NCBI GenBank assembly: GCA_026745465.1
Contig: JACYXH010000212.1
Location: 536,001-600,000, forward strand
Reading direction: 5' to 3'
DNA: 64,000 nt
Source of the DNA: Lota lota
Lineage: Eukaryota; Chordata; Actinopteri; Gadiformes; Lotidae
In this document: piece after piece, positions 1 to 11,250 of the stretch
Position numbering within the stretch: the stretch's first letter is position 1
How the letters are laid out: each line of letters starts with the position of its first letter
Notes under the pieces: model-generated
Databases searched by the model: none
Told to the model about the DNA's origin: nothing
What the model saw: the letters and a program-made list of their open reading frames with translations, nothing else
Made by a program: the position numbers and the translations under genes

Positions 1-670
1 TGGCGAGAGGAAAGCCAACAAACTTTAGTAAGATATTTGATCATTCATTCAATCTCTAGAAAGTAATCAAGCAAAGAACGAGTTATAGAACAAATGAGTA
101 AATCGAAGATCAGATGGTTCACTTTGATGTGAAAAAAAACCCTCCTCTTTAGGTATTCACAGTGTATCTGTGGATACCTATTGTTATTGTCGCGGTTGGG
201 TATTATTATTCTTGATTGGTAACGCTAATATCTCCACGATGCACAGGTCAAAAGTTTTCAAATTTGGGGGATTTTTACATATCCGCGGTAAGCAGGTCTC
301 GAAAAAAAGTCTGCCGGTGAATTGCGTATGGGTGGCGCAAATATATCCGGTCAAAGTTAAACGATCAGCCCGTCCGCCCTATGGATGAACATTTCTCAAA
401 CTTGGTGTATATGCCTTATTTTACATGCTGAACATTTTATCCTCTTGGGACCATGAAGTTCATCATGAGAGATTTTTCTGTACAGTGAACATTTCATGAA
501 ACATTCAACAATCATCTTCTAAAGAACCAGAGCTTCCCAATATAAACCGATTACAGATTCATGATCTGTGGGTTTGTCTGACATTAATTGCAAATTCATA
601 ATATGCAAATGATCGAACATTACTCTATCAGCCAGCTTTAGAAGAGAGCAGAAATTGTACACTTGGCATG

Positions 671-930
671 CACATAGAGGACACCTCCCTTAACATGTGA
701 TCAAATGTTGGTGTCGATATCTCATTCCATGAAGTCACAGTGTCAATTAAAGTGATTGCTATTAAGCGTAATGCACCAATTCGCCAGAAGGTGGCAGGAT
801 ATCACAGAGGACATCTCCCTTAACATGTGATCAACTTTTGGTGTTGATATCTCATTCCATGACGGCACAGTGTCAATTAATGTGATGTTTCTTAAGCATA
901 ATGCACCAATTCGCCAGCAGGTGGGAGAAT
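671..930. repeat. 130-bp tandem duplication
   Basis: Two adjacent imperfect copies of about 130 bp (671-800 and 801-930) share the segments CTCCCTTAACATGTGATCAA, ATATCTCATTCCATGA and TAATGCACCAATTCGCCAG. The pair recurs in unit B (about 11,760-12,005) and unit C (about 24,618-24,865), so it predates the unit duplication. Confidence 0.75.
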
Positions 931-1127
931 ATCACACATAAATGGCATCTACTATCAAACCACTGTGTCTGTGTGTTTGTGTATGTTACTCTGTGTGTGT
1001 CTGTCTGCCTGTCACTGTCTAAGTGTCTCTTTGTATGTCTGAGTGTGCAAGTATGTGTGTGTGTGTCTGTCTGTGTGTGTTTGTCTGTCTTTCTCTGTCT
1101 GCGTGTCTCTCTGTTTGTCTGAGTGTG

Positions 1128-1129
1128 CA

Positions 1130-1195
<66 letters not shown>

Positions 1196-1207
1196 GGGGG
1201 GGGGGGG
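1128..1207. repeat. (TG)n microsatellite ending in a poly-G run
   Basis: A long TG array passes directly into about 15 G residues. The same TG-to-G structure, with other lengths, is at 12,220-12,280 and 25,085-25,157. Weaker TGTCTG-rich sequence surrounds it (960-1295). Open frames across it code only for Cys-Val or His-Thr repeats and are not genes. Confidence 0.95.
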
Positions 1208-1572
1208 TTGTGTGTCTCTGTCTCTGTGTGTCTGTGCCTTTGTGTGTGTGTCTCTCTATGACTGTCTGTGTGTGTGTGTGTGTGTGTGTGTCTATCTGGT
1301 TCTTTATATTTAAAAATAGAACTGGATGCATTGGTTTGATTTTCACCTATCCAAACTGAGGCCTCTCTATAACGCAGGCTGGCCCATAATGGGGTACACA
1401 CATCATTTCTCAATGGTCCGTTTTAAAGGTGGCTGTTGACTTTAGAAACGTGGTTGGTGATTATTTAGATGTGTTTACTTCCAGTAAACCGGTTTATAAG
1501 TCATACATCTGCCACTATTGGAAGACAGCTCCCTCTTAAAACATAGTGGGATTTGAACCTTGCAAATTACAT

Positions 1573-1642
1573 GTCGAAGTAGTGTAGTGGTATAGCTTCT
1601 GCCACGCAAGCTTAGGGTCGCCGGTTTCAATCCGACCTCGAC
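1573..1642 (+). other. tRNA-like element (tRNA-Gly-like, degenerate), unit A
   Basis: A 70-nt sequence resembles a tRNA. The acceptor arms GTCGAAG and CCTCGAC pair with one mismatch, the D-arm AGTGTAGTGGTATAGC resembles tRNA-Gly, and the T-arm GGTTTCAATCC resembles a B box. The anticodon stem has a mismatch and the loop lacks the expected U33, so it is probably a pseudogene or SINE head. A second B-box-like GGTTCGAGTCC follows at about 1683-1693, with the same downstream GACCTCGAC. Confidence 0.45.
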
Positions 1643-1885
1643 TATGCATTTTTTTGAGACGCGGCACGGACGCGGGCTCGCTGGTTCGAGTCCGACCTCG
1701 ACCGTGCGTTTTGCGAGACGTGGCTAAAAAAGGGTGGCAGTTGGGAAAGGCGGTGCGTGGGCTGTGAATACCTTGTTTTATCGTATCTGTATCTTCCCAA
1801 CAAATGTCATAACTGATTTGGAAAACACTCATGATACTTCTTTTCTGTTTTAGTTTTTCTGTTTTGGGTTAACCCTTTTCCACAG

Positions 1886-2028
1886 CGCTTCAGGGTAATG
1901 GTTACTGGACAGTTACTTACTCATCTAGTAATGTCTGCGCTTTAAGTGGAGCAACGGTTGTCATCAGCTGCACTTATGGATACCCTGACAACGTACAGTA
2001 CCGCCATACCACAGTCAAAACTGACTAA
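1886..2028 (+). pseudogene. Truncated V-set exon relic, unit A
   Basis: After a good acceptor (TTTTCCACAG) the sequence repeats the first part of the receptor V exon at 3752: the same ALQGN start, CALSGATVVISC and YPDNVQYR. It departs after the PTTVK region and reaches TAA at 2026-2028. It lies upstream of the signal-peptide exon, so it cannot belong to the same transcript in the usual order. The same relic is in units B and C. It looks like the remnant of an older tandem copy. Confidence 0.8.
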
Positions 2029-2461
2029 CAGTCAGACTCAACTTGACCTCGGCCAGAGGTCGCGACCCTGAGTTTGGGAAAGGCTGCTCTAGAGTTGTGC
2101 TGTCGCACGTCCTGTGGATAGCAACCCTATGACAAGTACGCCACACAAGTAACCAGAATCGACTATACGGGGAACTATGAAATTATATGGTGCACGTGTG
2201 TGTGTGTGTGTGTGTTTGTGTGCATGCGTGTTTGCCTGCCTACCAGCATGCCTGCGTGTATGTGAGTAAGGAGCAGAAGGACAGAAGATTAACAAAAATA
2301 TGATAAAATAGCAGAAGATAAAACAAGACGGAACTTTGTACAGTTCATTGTGGTCTAAAAAGGTGATTAGGCCCAGTGGTTACCAGGCTTCTTGTTCATT
2401 ATTCTGCTAATCATGGTGTGAAGAGGAAGGAAGTCTTTCAATGTATTTGGTTTCTGTTCAG

Positions 2462-2716
2462 CTAACTACAAGATGAACTGGACCCAGAGATGTCAGACCA
2501 GCTTCCTCATCTACAGTAAGATTTTGAATGTTCTTAACTTTTATTTCAATGCTTAAGTAATTCATCGAGTTTTCCTCATATGAACTTTTTAATTGTATTT
2601 TACCTGCAGGTGTGTTTAAATATCTTCCCAGAACAATAGAGTGGAGAGGAGAGGACTCACTATGAATTTAAGATCAGCAGCAAGAGGATTTCTAGCTTTC
2701 CTTCTGTCAGTGCCAG
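2462..2716 (+). promoter_or_regulatory. Candidate 5' UTR exons of receptor A
   Basis: Bases 2462-2515 lie between an acceptor-like TTCTGTTCAG and a donor CTACA/GTAAGA. Bases 2610-2716 follow TTTTACCTGCAG and contain the signal-peptide ATG at 2662. The arrangement is kept in B and C. That the first segment is untranslated is inference; it could instead belong to the older V relic. Confidence 0.3.
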
Positions 2717-4151
2717 GTTGGTTCATTTACATTGTGAATGTTTAGTTGAACTGTACATGACAACCAAGCAACTGGAACGTGGAGAGGGTCAAACCATAGC
2801 ATGTTGAAGATAAAATAATAGTAAATAGACCATTAAAGAACCATCCTCTACAACGCTGTGGTTGGTTAAACAGACCACTAGAATAGAGAACTGTCCACTT
2901 TATATATTTCAGTTATGGTTCATTAGTCATTGGAAAATACCACTTCACTGCAATTTGTATACAGCCTCTTGTAGTAAACGTACTGTCCGGGTTTTTAGAT
3001 CACAATACTCTGTGAATTATTTGACAGAATATATATTTGCATTTTAGATTTGTTGACCATTTCCTGGTTGGTAGGCAAACCTCAACTATTTACATCATCG
3101 AAGGGTTAATATAGTTACTTTTAGACTGTTTGAAAAAAGATAAATGTTAAAAGCTACAGTTTTTCCATCATTCATTCCATTATTAGGATTTAGAGTTGGC
3201 ATATCAATCTTCTGCTGAAATGTTGGAATTCAGATTCAGTGATATGGTAGACATTGCATGCCATCTCCTGTCTTCTCTCCTTGCTCCTCTCCTCTCCTTG
3301 TCTTCTCTCCTCTATTTGTCTCCTCTCCTCTTCCTTGTCTCCACTCCTCTCTTTTCCTTGTCTCCACTCTTCTCTTCTCCTTTCCTTGTCTCCTCGCTAC
3401 TACACCTATATCCCCATTTGCTCTCCTTGTCTCTAATCCTTTCCTTGTGTCCTCTCCTCACATCCTCTCATCTACATCCCTTGTCTCCACATCTAAGTAA
3501 TTACAAAGCTTGCGGTGGGGTGCGGTGGGTTGAACTTGAAACCCCTCCTGGCTACGCCACTGGTGTCACATGATGTTCTGTAGTGTCACATGATGTTCTG
3601 GAACGTTCCTCTCACAGCTCAGTGGTCAGCATGTATCTGTAGTTTCCATCTCCACCCACCAGCCTCCATCTCTTTATGTATCTTCTGATCTTTTCATCAG
3701 CTGAACCTCTGTGTCTTGTTAATTCTCAATGAGATGTTTGTTTTTTCACAGCGCTTCAGGGTAATGGTTACTGGAGAGTTACTTACTCACCTAGTAATGT
3801 CTGCGCTTTAAGAGGAGCAACGGTTGTCATCAGCTGCACTTATGTATACCCTGCCAACGTACAGTACCGCCCTACCCCAGTCAAAAGACTGTGGTTTACT
3901 AAAAGAGACAACTATCAGCCACTTGATCTGGAAGAAGATGCAGACTATACAGGTCGTGTTGAATATAACAGTGGAGAACTCAGCTGTACCAGGTCCATAT
4001 GTCGTGGAACATGTACCCTGAGAATCAAAGACCTGAGACCGAGTGACTCTGCTGTCTACAAGTTTAGGTTCACAATAAACCAACAAGATGGGAAATATAC
4101 TGGTGAACCTGGAGTGATGTTATCTGTAACAGGTAAACTATGATGAGTCTA

Positions 4152-4199
<48 letters not shown>

Positions 4200-5335
4200 T
4201 GGTGTGTGTGTGTGCACGTACATGAGTGAGAACAATTTTGTGTATGTGTGTATATTTGTGTGTGAGTGTGTGTGTATGTGTTTGTGTGTGTGCATGCGTG
4301 CGAAAATGTGTGTTCTTGTGTGTGTTTGTGCGTGTATGTCTGTGTCTGTGTGTGTGTGTGTGTGTGTTGGTGTTCTAGAAGGTTTATGTTGTGTGTTATC
4401 TTAATTCTTTTTTATAGTATTGTGTCATTTGTTCTCACACCCAGGTCTCCAGGTCAAGGTGTCCTTTCCCACCCCTACCTATCCTGCCCGGACAAAGCTG
4501 GAGTGTCACAGTCTGTGTGCTCTAACTGGTGGCCCTCCCTACATCTGGTTCAGGAATGGACAGGATGTAGGACAGGGAGCGAACTACAGGGCCTACACTC
4601 AGTCTGAAGACAGCTTTTCATGTGCTGTTAAAGGATACAAACGTCTCCAATCTCCTTTAGTGTGTAAGTCAACTCCACAGTCCACTCCACAGTACACTGA
4701 CATGATACCAGATGTAATGGACCTTCTAGGGTACAGAACTACATGTTACTATGAACTACTGCAGTGGCCGTTCAAAACGTGCCTGTTCAGAACGGGCCGA
4801 TTGCTTGGCCTCCCGTATTGCTGCTTGCAGCTTTCTCCAGCGTCGCTCCTCTAAAATACTTTACACTCGACACGGCCCTTCATAGTGTTCGCAGCTAAAC
4901 AGCCTCCAAGTGTGAAGGCGATCGAATGAACAGTTGTCGAGAAATCTGAAGGACATGCAGAAGAGCCTCTTCTAACTATGGTTAGAGTATTATAACGGTT
5001 GTATATCCAGCATCCAAGTACAGTGACCAAGTGAACTGCTGAACTGCAGAGCCCTGAAGCCCCGCCCCCGCTGCTGCACAGAGCACCGCTGGCTGTTTAG
5101 TTCAAAGTGTGCTAATATTGAAGGTTTGATTGAATAAGTCAACACTGCACTTCCTCAGGTGTCAGCAATGCGAACGCCAAGGGTGAAGTAGATCAGATGA
5201 ACAGTCCTAGAGATATACGAAGGACATACATACATACATACATACATACATACATACATACATACAGTACGTACATACAGTACATACATACATACATACA
5301 TCCATACATACATACATACATACTTACATACATAC

Positions 5336-5366
<31 letters not shown>

Positions 5367-8300
5367 CATACATTTCTCGCTTTGTTGGTAGATGGAACCG
5401 CTGGTATTTCATATAATTAATTAAATCTAACTGTTAACAGACGCTCCAAAGACTCCCTCAGTGACTTCCTCTGGTGAAGAAGAGGAGGGCAGTTCAGTGA
5501 CTCTGAGCTGCAGCAGTGATGCCAACCCAGCAGCTAAGTACACCTGGTTCAAGGTTATAACAGATGGTTCCTCCAGGTACATGAACCAGGGACAACAGCT
5601 CGTCCTTGAAAGCATTGGGTCTTCAGACTCTGGAAAATACTACTGTCTAGTTCAGAATGAGCTAAGGACAAAATCGGAGTTTATCGATATTACCATGAAA
5701 TGTGAGTAAAACACATATTTTATATCATATTAAATATGTTAAAAAGAAATTTATGAATCTTGTCTTCATTAGACATCAGTAAATTCATCGTGCAATAAAC
5801 CTCAAACCTTCTCCACTTTGTGATTTTCATTATCATTAATACTGTCATGAATATAAATGTACTTGCTGTTTTTACATGTTTATATGTGTCTCCAGATGGG
5901 CCCAAACACACATCTGTGTTATCAAGTCCCTCTGGTGAAATAAAGGAGGGCAGTTCAGTGACTCTGAGCTGCAGCAGTGATGCCAACCCAGCAGCTAACT
6001 ACACCTGGTTCAAGAACGACCAACCTCTGCTCTGGAAACCAAGTCAACCTCATACCTTCCCCTCAGTCCGCCCTGAAGACAGAGGAACGTACCGCTGTCA
6101 CGCAGAGAACAAATATGGACATCTGGGCTCTAAGTCACTATTGATAAATGTGCAGTGTGAGTTGAAAATGTCTAATGTGTAAACATCTTTTCTATATCGG
6201 ATCTTGAAAATGTAGAGCTGACATTCATGTTTTACTGCTTGCCTGTAAACAACTATGACTCACTTATCATACTGGTATTTCAGTTGCTTCTAAACATGGT
6301 TTCATAACTTTAGGTTGGATATTATTATTTTGTGTTCATTACAGACCCTCCAAAGACCCCCTCAGTGACCATGAGTCCCTCTGGTGAAATAGAGGAGGGC
6401 AGTTCAGTGACTCTGAGCTGCAGCAGTGATGCTAACCCAGCAGCTAACTACACCTGGTTCAAGGATCATGGCTCAGTGAAAGAATCTGGGCAGAACGTCA
6501 CCATCACTAATATCACATCTGAGCTTGAAGGAAACTATTACTGCCAAGCACATAATGCAATCGGACATCATAATTCCACCTTTTTGTTCATTAAAGGTAA
6601 TGGTTCATTTAAAAGAAACACACAGTCACAGACACACAGCTAAACATTGGCATACCTATATTGCAGTTTGTTATCAGTGTTTGAAATCGTATGACTATGT
6701 TCCAGTGACGACTTCATCACAGACAGCAATAGTAGCTGTAAAAACCATTGGTGTGGTACTGGCCCCCATACTCCTCCTGGTCTTCCTCTGGATGAGGTGA
6801 GATATTCTCTCTCTCTTTCCTGTTTTCCATTCCTTCACTTCTCCTGTTGCTTCTTCATCTCCCTGTTCTCTTCACCAGAAGAAAGAGGGCCTCCAGAAAA
6901 GCACGTGGACAGGGAGCAAGGCCAGATACTGTGGAGGAGGTGAGACACAGGAAGCCATTTATTACTAACCCATCCTTTACCAAGATACATGGTGGAAATG
7001 TCATGAGGTCACAACGCAAGACCACACAATATACTTCTAGTTGTTTCCTTATTAAGTGTCCTTCTCTGTTGCTTTCTCTCTCAGTGTCTCTATCTTTCAC
7101 AAAGAATGTGAAGTTAAACCCTCTGCCTGATTTGGAAAATTCCAAACTGGAGATAACTTATGTTGACATTTTGCAGCTTTAAACAAAGCCTATTTTAGTA
7201 GAAGTGTGCTATACACCTCCCAAACTGAATTACTTTTAGAAGTGGGAAGAGAGAGATTACTGCAGTCATAATATTTTTACAGGAAGAGAGTGTAGCCTAC
7301 TTGGCGATCCTAATATGTTTGACTTTAAAAGAGTGTATCTTACTTGGCGCTCTTAACGTTTTTTACAGGAAGAGAGCTATTTTAAAGAACATTTGTATCC
7401 ATGCTTGATACACCATTTTACAAATTAGGATTAAACAGCAGACCAAAATTTACTACCAGTGAGATTTTAGACCATTCTCTATCAACATTTAAAACTTTTG
7501 AAAAAGTAGCAAGATTATGATCAGTACAAAACCTTTATAAATCAGGCAAGATATAAAACAAAGCTATGCCAAAGCTGAATATTATTAAGATGCAGTTAAT
7601 GAACATGTTAATCTGCCCCGAAAACTGTGCAAAGTGTTGAAGCAGATAAAGATAACAAATGTCAAATGTCAGTTTAAATATTGATGGCATTCTGTTTCAC
7701 ATTACAAAGGTTGATCATCACTTTCTTCACTACTGTGGTTTTCCCTTTGTCTCAGAGTTGCCTATTAGCTCTGGATATAATGGTCACTTTATCATTGAGA
7801 GTTTCTACCACGACAGAAGAGACAGCTTTGAGTTGGGTGAAACAGCTGATAATGAACTGGCCAGCTTGTTGCGCTCCGTGAGCCTAAACAAGGCCACTGG
7901 CCTGGATGGACTTCCCGCATGGTTGATTAGGGACAGTACTGACATCACTGCTCAAAGCAATTCCACTGGAATGGTTCTGTTAGATCTACAGAAGGCTTTT
8001 GACACAGTAGACCGCACCATTTTGTTGATTAACTTAAAATGTTTAAGGCTAAGTAACACATCAAGTGGTTTAAATCCTGTTTGACGGATAGATGATGGTG
8101 TGCAAGGTACTATAGATGTTATCAGATGCCAGAGAGTTGACTTGTGGGATCTCCCAGGGGTCTAATCTCCGGGATGTTTTATGTTTTGTAACATGAAACC
8201 AAACCCAACCAGTGCTCCATGATCATCAGTACTGTTTGTGTGCTTTCTCTGCGGCATTGTTGCCATGGCACCTGACACTATGTTACGATGAGGTCATCTG

Positions 8301-9011
8301 GGAAAATAAACTTCAGTTTAATTTATTATCAGTCTGGGATTTAAGAGTCACGACTTGACAAAGTGATGTTTGCTAAAAGGGTGAGATCTAGGTAAGATCT
8401 GGAGTGACATCTTGGGTGACATCTAGAAGACAAACTGGGAACTGGTGAGACATCTGCCAGTGAGCAGAATGAGAAGATTGGTGAATGGAAGTAATGATGC
8501 CTAATTTTATTTTAAAGAAGTAAATGAACATGTTGTTCAAAGATAAAACGGTTTTAGGAGCTCAACAGTTGGAGGAAACCTTGCAGGAAGGACTTGAAGT
8601 AAGACCTACAGCAGCCTGCATGGTGGGACCACTAGTCACCACCAAGGGTCTCTAGATGAACCAGAAACGCATGACCTTCAGGACTGTCTTCAGGAAGTGT
8701 AAAGTGTTTTCTAAATGTACTCTTCCGTGCTCACTCCCCATCAGCTACTTCCTGGTCCTGTGAATGAAAACGTCTCAGCTCTGACCAATCGCTTGGCTCC
8801 TGCACCACAGAGAGAACCAATAGAAGAGCAGGATGACTGTCACTATGCCAGCATCCACACCTCTCTCTCAGAGAACCAGGAAGTGTCTCGCTGTTTGGCT
8901 GGCTCCCGTGTCCAATTAGACCGGCCAGATGAGGTCCTTTACTCTTTGGTCAAAATAGACCATGTTTTGGGACTTAATAAACCCAATGGATCTGCCTTAC
9001 AGGGAGACTGA
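2662..9011 (+). CDS. CD22/sialoadhesin-like Ig receptor, unit A (five Ig domains)
   Basis: Exons: 2662-2716, 3752-4132, 4445-4663, 5441-5701, 5896-6156, 6345-6596, 6706-6796, 6879-6939, 8745-9011; 615 residues. The first encodes a signal peptide (MNLRSAARGFLAFLLSVPG). A V-set domain (to residue 145) follows, with the YKFRF F-strand whose Arg matches the sialic-acid Arg of siglecs. Then come a shorter Ig domain (to 218), three C2-set domains (to 476) with the SSVTLSCSSDANPAA signature, a transmembrane helix (about 488-506) and a basic start to the tail. Ig exons are phase 1-1, typical of the superfamily. The fish family is taken to be inhibitory B-cell receptors; ligand binding is inference. 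Oddities: the first tail tyrosine is Asn (PVNENV, where B and C have PVYENV), and the last exon reads into former intron and stops at 9009. Remaining motifs are CHYASI and VLYSLV. Confidence 0.8.
3240..3495. repeat. Polypyrimidine minisatellite in receptor intron 1
   Basis: Imperfect repeats of CTCCTCTCCTTGTCT type fill about 250 bp of the intron between signal-peptide and V exons. Equivalent tracts lie at 14,354-14,609 and 27,227-27,482. Frames open through it (Leu/Ser rich) are low-complexity and have no family match. Confidence 0.85.
4154..4370. repeat. TG-rich microsatellite in receptor intron 2
   Basis: A TG array followed by degenerate TG-rich sequence lies between the V and second Ig exons. 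Counterparts are at 15,268-15,545 and 28,140-28,393; B and C carry added TGTGTGATGG units, which A has at most once. Confidence 0.9.
5221..5372. repeat. (TACA)n tetranucleotide array, unit A
   Basis: TACA repeats lie in the intron before the first C2 exon. Length differs strongly between units: about 150 bp here, about 50 bp at 16,404-16,452, and about 180 bp at 29,248-29,428. The intron (4664-5440) otherwise holds GC-rich single-copy sequence with no exon I can support. Confidence 0.95.
7370..8320 (+). mobile_element. LINE reverse-transcriptase fragment, unit A
   Basis: The intron before the last tail exon carries a decayed non-LTR retrotransposon. Recognisable RT pieces are NKATGLDGLPAWLI and GMVLLDLQKAFDTVD (about 7,880-8,020), with residues lost between them. 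Compared with unit B, about 370 bp holding the endonuclease end is missing near 7,370. No intact ORF remains. Confidence 0.75.
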
Positions 9012-9087
9012 AGTTCATATCTCCTCTGTCTTCTTTCAGGTACCAGGACCAGACGGAGACCAAACCTCGGAGATGTAAGCACCGTTA

Positions 9088-9093
9088 AATAAA
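9088..9093 (+). terminator. Candidate poly(A) signal of receptor A
   Basis: AATAAA lies 77 bp after the stop codon. The equivalent in unit B is 21,909-21,914. Confidence 0.4.
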
Positions 9094-9384
9094 CACCCCA
9101 CAGTTTGAACCAGTAGCGTCAGCAGGATTTAAATAGTGGGACTGAGTAAAGTGTCTCATTCATTCAGTTTAAACAGGACAATACGCTGGCTGATTGTTTG
9201 CTGCATAACCTACAGCGCTTCATTTCCTGTGCTGTACAATGCTGTTTTCTATTTCTGTTTCCTTAAAATGGGATCTTTGCTTTTATTAAATGTATTTTTT
9301 GAGTGTGGTGATCCTGTGATGGTCATTACCATTGTTACATTATTTATTTTTCTTCTTTTTCTTTTAAAGATTTATTTTTGCATT

Positions 9385-10010
9385 TATTCATGAAGGTACA
9401 GTGAGATAGACAGTAAGGTATGGGAGCGAGAGGGGGGAGGACATGCAGCAAAGGACCACAGGCAGGAATCGAACCTGGGTCGCTGTCTGAAGGACTAAAG
9501 CCCCCCTCACATGATCAGCACCCAACTCTGCGGTGCGCTACCTTTGGCGTCATGCACCGCGCAAAATTGCCAGAAATTGCATCTAGCGCAGAGCATTTTT
9601 TGCGCTCAAAGTTCAAATTATTTAAACTTTGACCTTGCTTGTGCTGACCTTTTCAAAGCGCAACCAATGAGATAACAGCTGTATGTGACGGGGCCAGAAT
9701 CGACACAGAATGTTATATTGTCAACATGTCGTCGTGGATCCTTAGCTCTCTGACCAAGTTGAATTCTCCTTTTTCAATACGAGGCAACAACGTTTCATGC
9801 GCCCAAACTTTTAAATACATGGTGTGTAATGTTTCCTTGCCGCCTATAAACGGTTGATGACGTGCACCTGCGCTGCGCTTTCCCTCATCATGAGGAAGGG
9901 GCCTTAATGGAAGCGCTAGCGCAGAGCGTTTTTGCCCTGATCATGTGAAGGCAGCTTAAGCCTTAATGATACGCGCTCTGCCCGGTGAGCCACCAGTGCC
10001 CCAGTCATTT
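9385..10010 (-). mobile_element. tRNA-derived SINE split by a MITE, unit A
   Basis: GACATGCAGCAAAGGACCAC followed by GGAATCGAACCTGGGTCGCT is the reverse complement of a tRNA-type B box (GGTTCGATTCC). The matching end, CGCGCTCTGCCCGGTGAGCC, lies about 450 bp further on (9,971-9,990). The two halves look like one SINE interrupted by the element at 9,501-9,954. Confidence 0.65.
9501..9954. mobile_element. MITE inserted in the SINE, unit A
   Basis: The ends form inverted repeats: CCCCCCTCACATGATCAG on the left and, reverse-complemented, CTGCCTTCACATGATCAG on the right. The flanks CTAAAG and CTTAAG may be remains of a target-site duplication. There is no coding capacity. The superfamily is not assignable by eye; hAT or Harbinger are possible. 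Confidence 0.6.
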
Positions 10011-10204
10011 CCATTAGAACAATGTGTTAATCAATCTATGACGTGAATGTGAAAGTATCCAATCGCATTGGACCTTTGGTAGGTTGTCTTACCTGAAGCT
10101 CACATTATCATTAAAAAGACTGACTTCCACGCCTCATTCTGATATATTTGGATTTCAATTGTTTTTAAATAAATGGCTACTATTACTGTGTTGTCTCCAT
10201 CTAT

Positions 10205-10375
10205 GGTCGCTTTTGCCTGTGGTGGGCCTAGTGGTAACACACACTTCTAGGTAGATGTTTAGATATGAGTTTTCAGTAGGCTTAGCCAGTATTTCGATTC
10301 CTATAATGTGGGCCTGTGAAGCCCTTTGAGACTGTAACTGTGATTGCGAGCAATACAAATCATTCTACTCAGGCC
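10205..10375 (+). mobile_element. Retroposon 3' end, unit A
   Basis: The segment GGCCTGTGAAGCCCTTTGAG followed by ACTGTAACTGTGATTG resembles a 3' end common in fish retroposons. Related sequence with a TTGACTT-type tail is at 47,830-48,052 and 59,050-59,271 in this window. The counterpart in unit B is near 23,030-23,185. Confidence 0.45.
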
Positions 10376-10519
10376 CCACCATCACTGAGAAGAGAGCTCA
10401 GCCAGCTAACATTAGCCAATTAGTCATCTGTGTAGAAAACTATTCAAAAGTTTAATCTTGCAAGTTAAAAGAAAACGCTGGTCCGTTTTGTCAAATAACT
10501 GCATAGAAGTAATTATAAG

Positions 10520-10557
<38 letters not shown>

Positions 10558-10650
10558 TATAATACAAAAAATAGGCTTTTGTTTCGGATGGACTTCACAT
10601 TAAAAGTGGTTGGTTATCAAATGACGTATCCAAGGAACCATCTGTAATCA

Positions 10651-11086
10651 CTAGTGAACACATGAGTGTTCTTCTCTCTAGAGATGTGGTCTATCTAAGT
10701 TCACCATTTCACTAGTGAACACATGAGTGTTCTCTCTAGAGTTGTGGTCTATCTAAGTTCATCATTTCACCAGTGAACACATGAGAGTTCTTCTCTCTAG
10801 AGTTGTGGTCTATCTAAGTTCATCATTTCACCAGTGAACACATGAGAGTTCTCTCTAGAGTTGTGGTCTATCTAAGTTCATCATTTCACCAGTGAACACA
10901 TGAGAGTTCTTCTCTCTAGAGTTGTGGTCTATCTAAGTTCATCATTTCACCAGTGAACACATCAGAGTTCTTCTCTCTAGAGTTGTGGTCTATCTAAGTT
11001 CATCATTTCACCAGTGAACACGAGTGTTGTTCTCTCTAGAGTTGTGGTCTATCTAAGTTCATCATTTCACTAGTGAACACATGAGT
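10651..11086. repeat. 62-bp minisatellite, unit A (7 units)
   Basis: Seven tandem units of 58-62 bp each contain GTGAACACATGAG, TTCTCTCTAGAG and GTGGTCTATCTAAGTTCATC. Unit junctions carry TTCACTAGTGAA (a perfect palindrome) or TTCACCAGTGAA. A (TA)n run lies just before it, at 10,521-10,560. Confidence 0.95.
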
Positions 11087-11250
11087 CTTTTCAGTATATT
11101 TTCATTATGCCACAGTAAAGAAACCCTTATTAATGTGTCTCCTCCAGGAGTAATTGCATTGATGTGGTAAAGTATGGACGGACCTTGTCCTGGTATGTGG
11201 GTGTTGAATGACATCCAGCCTGGCACTAGAGAAGCTAACCTATGTGGTGA

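Larger units (their letters stand above)
1..1885. other. 5' spacer of receptor unit A
   Basis: No coding exon is supported here. The start of the window matches the junctions near 11,250 and 24,115, so unit A begins at or just before base 1 and another unit may lie upstream (inference). Bases about 255-445 hold a stretch of roughly 190 bp that is missing at the matching place in units B and C. Those two units instead share a short extra segment with a repeated ATTCTTGATTGGTAA motif. This groups B with C. The rest holds a 130-bp tandem repeat, a TG microsatellite and a tRNA-like element, listed separately. Confidence 0.6.

Noticed and set aside
873-1413. Open frames of Cys-Val and His-Thr repeats (also near 12,000, 24,900, 15,300 and 61,000)
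   Set aside because: They are translations of TG/CA microsatellites with no domain or splice support.
3196-3573. 125-codon Leu/Ser-rich frame, repeated in all three units
   Set aside because: It crosses the polypyrimidine repeat inside the receptor intron; its conservation comes from the unit duplication.
5155-5412. Tyr-Val/Tyr-Ile-His-Thr repeat frames (also near 29,222)
   Set aside because: Translations of the TACA array.
10651-11086. Evenly spaced direct repeats resembling a CRISPR array
   Set aside because: The whole 62-bp unit is repeated with no unique spacers, in a eukaryotic genome; it is a minisatellite.
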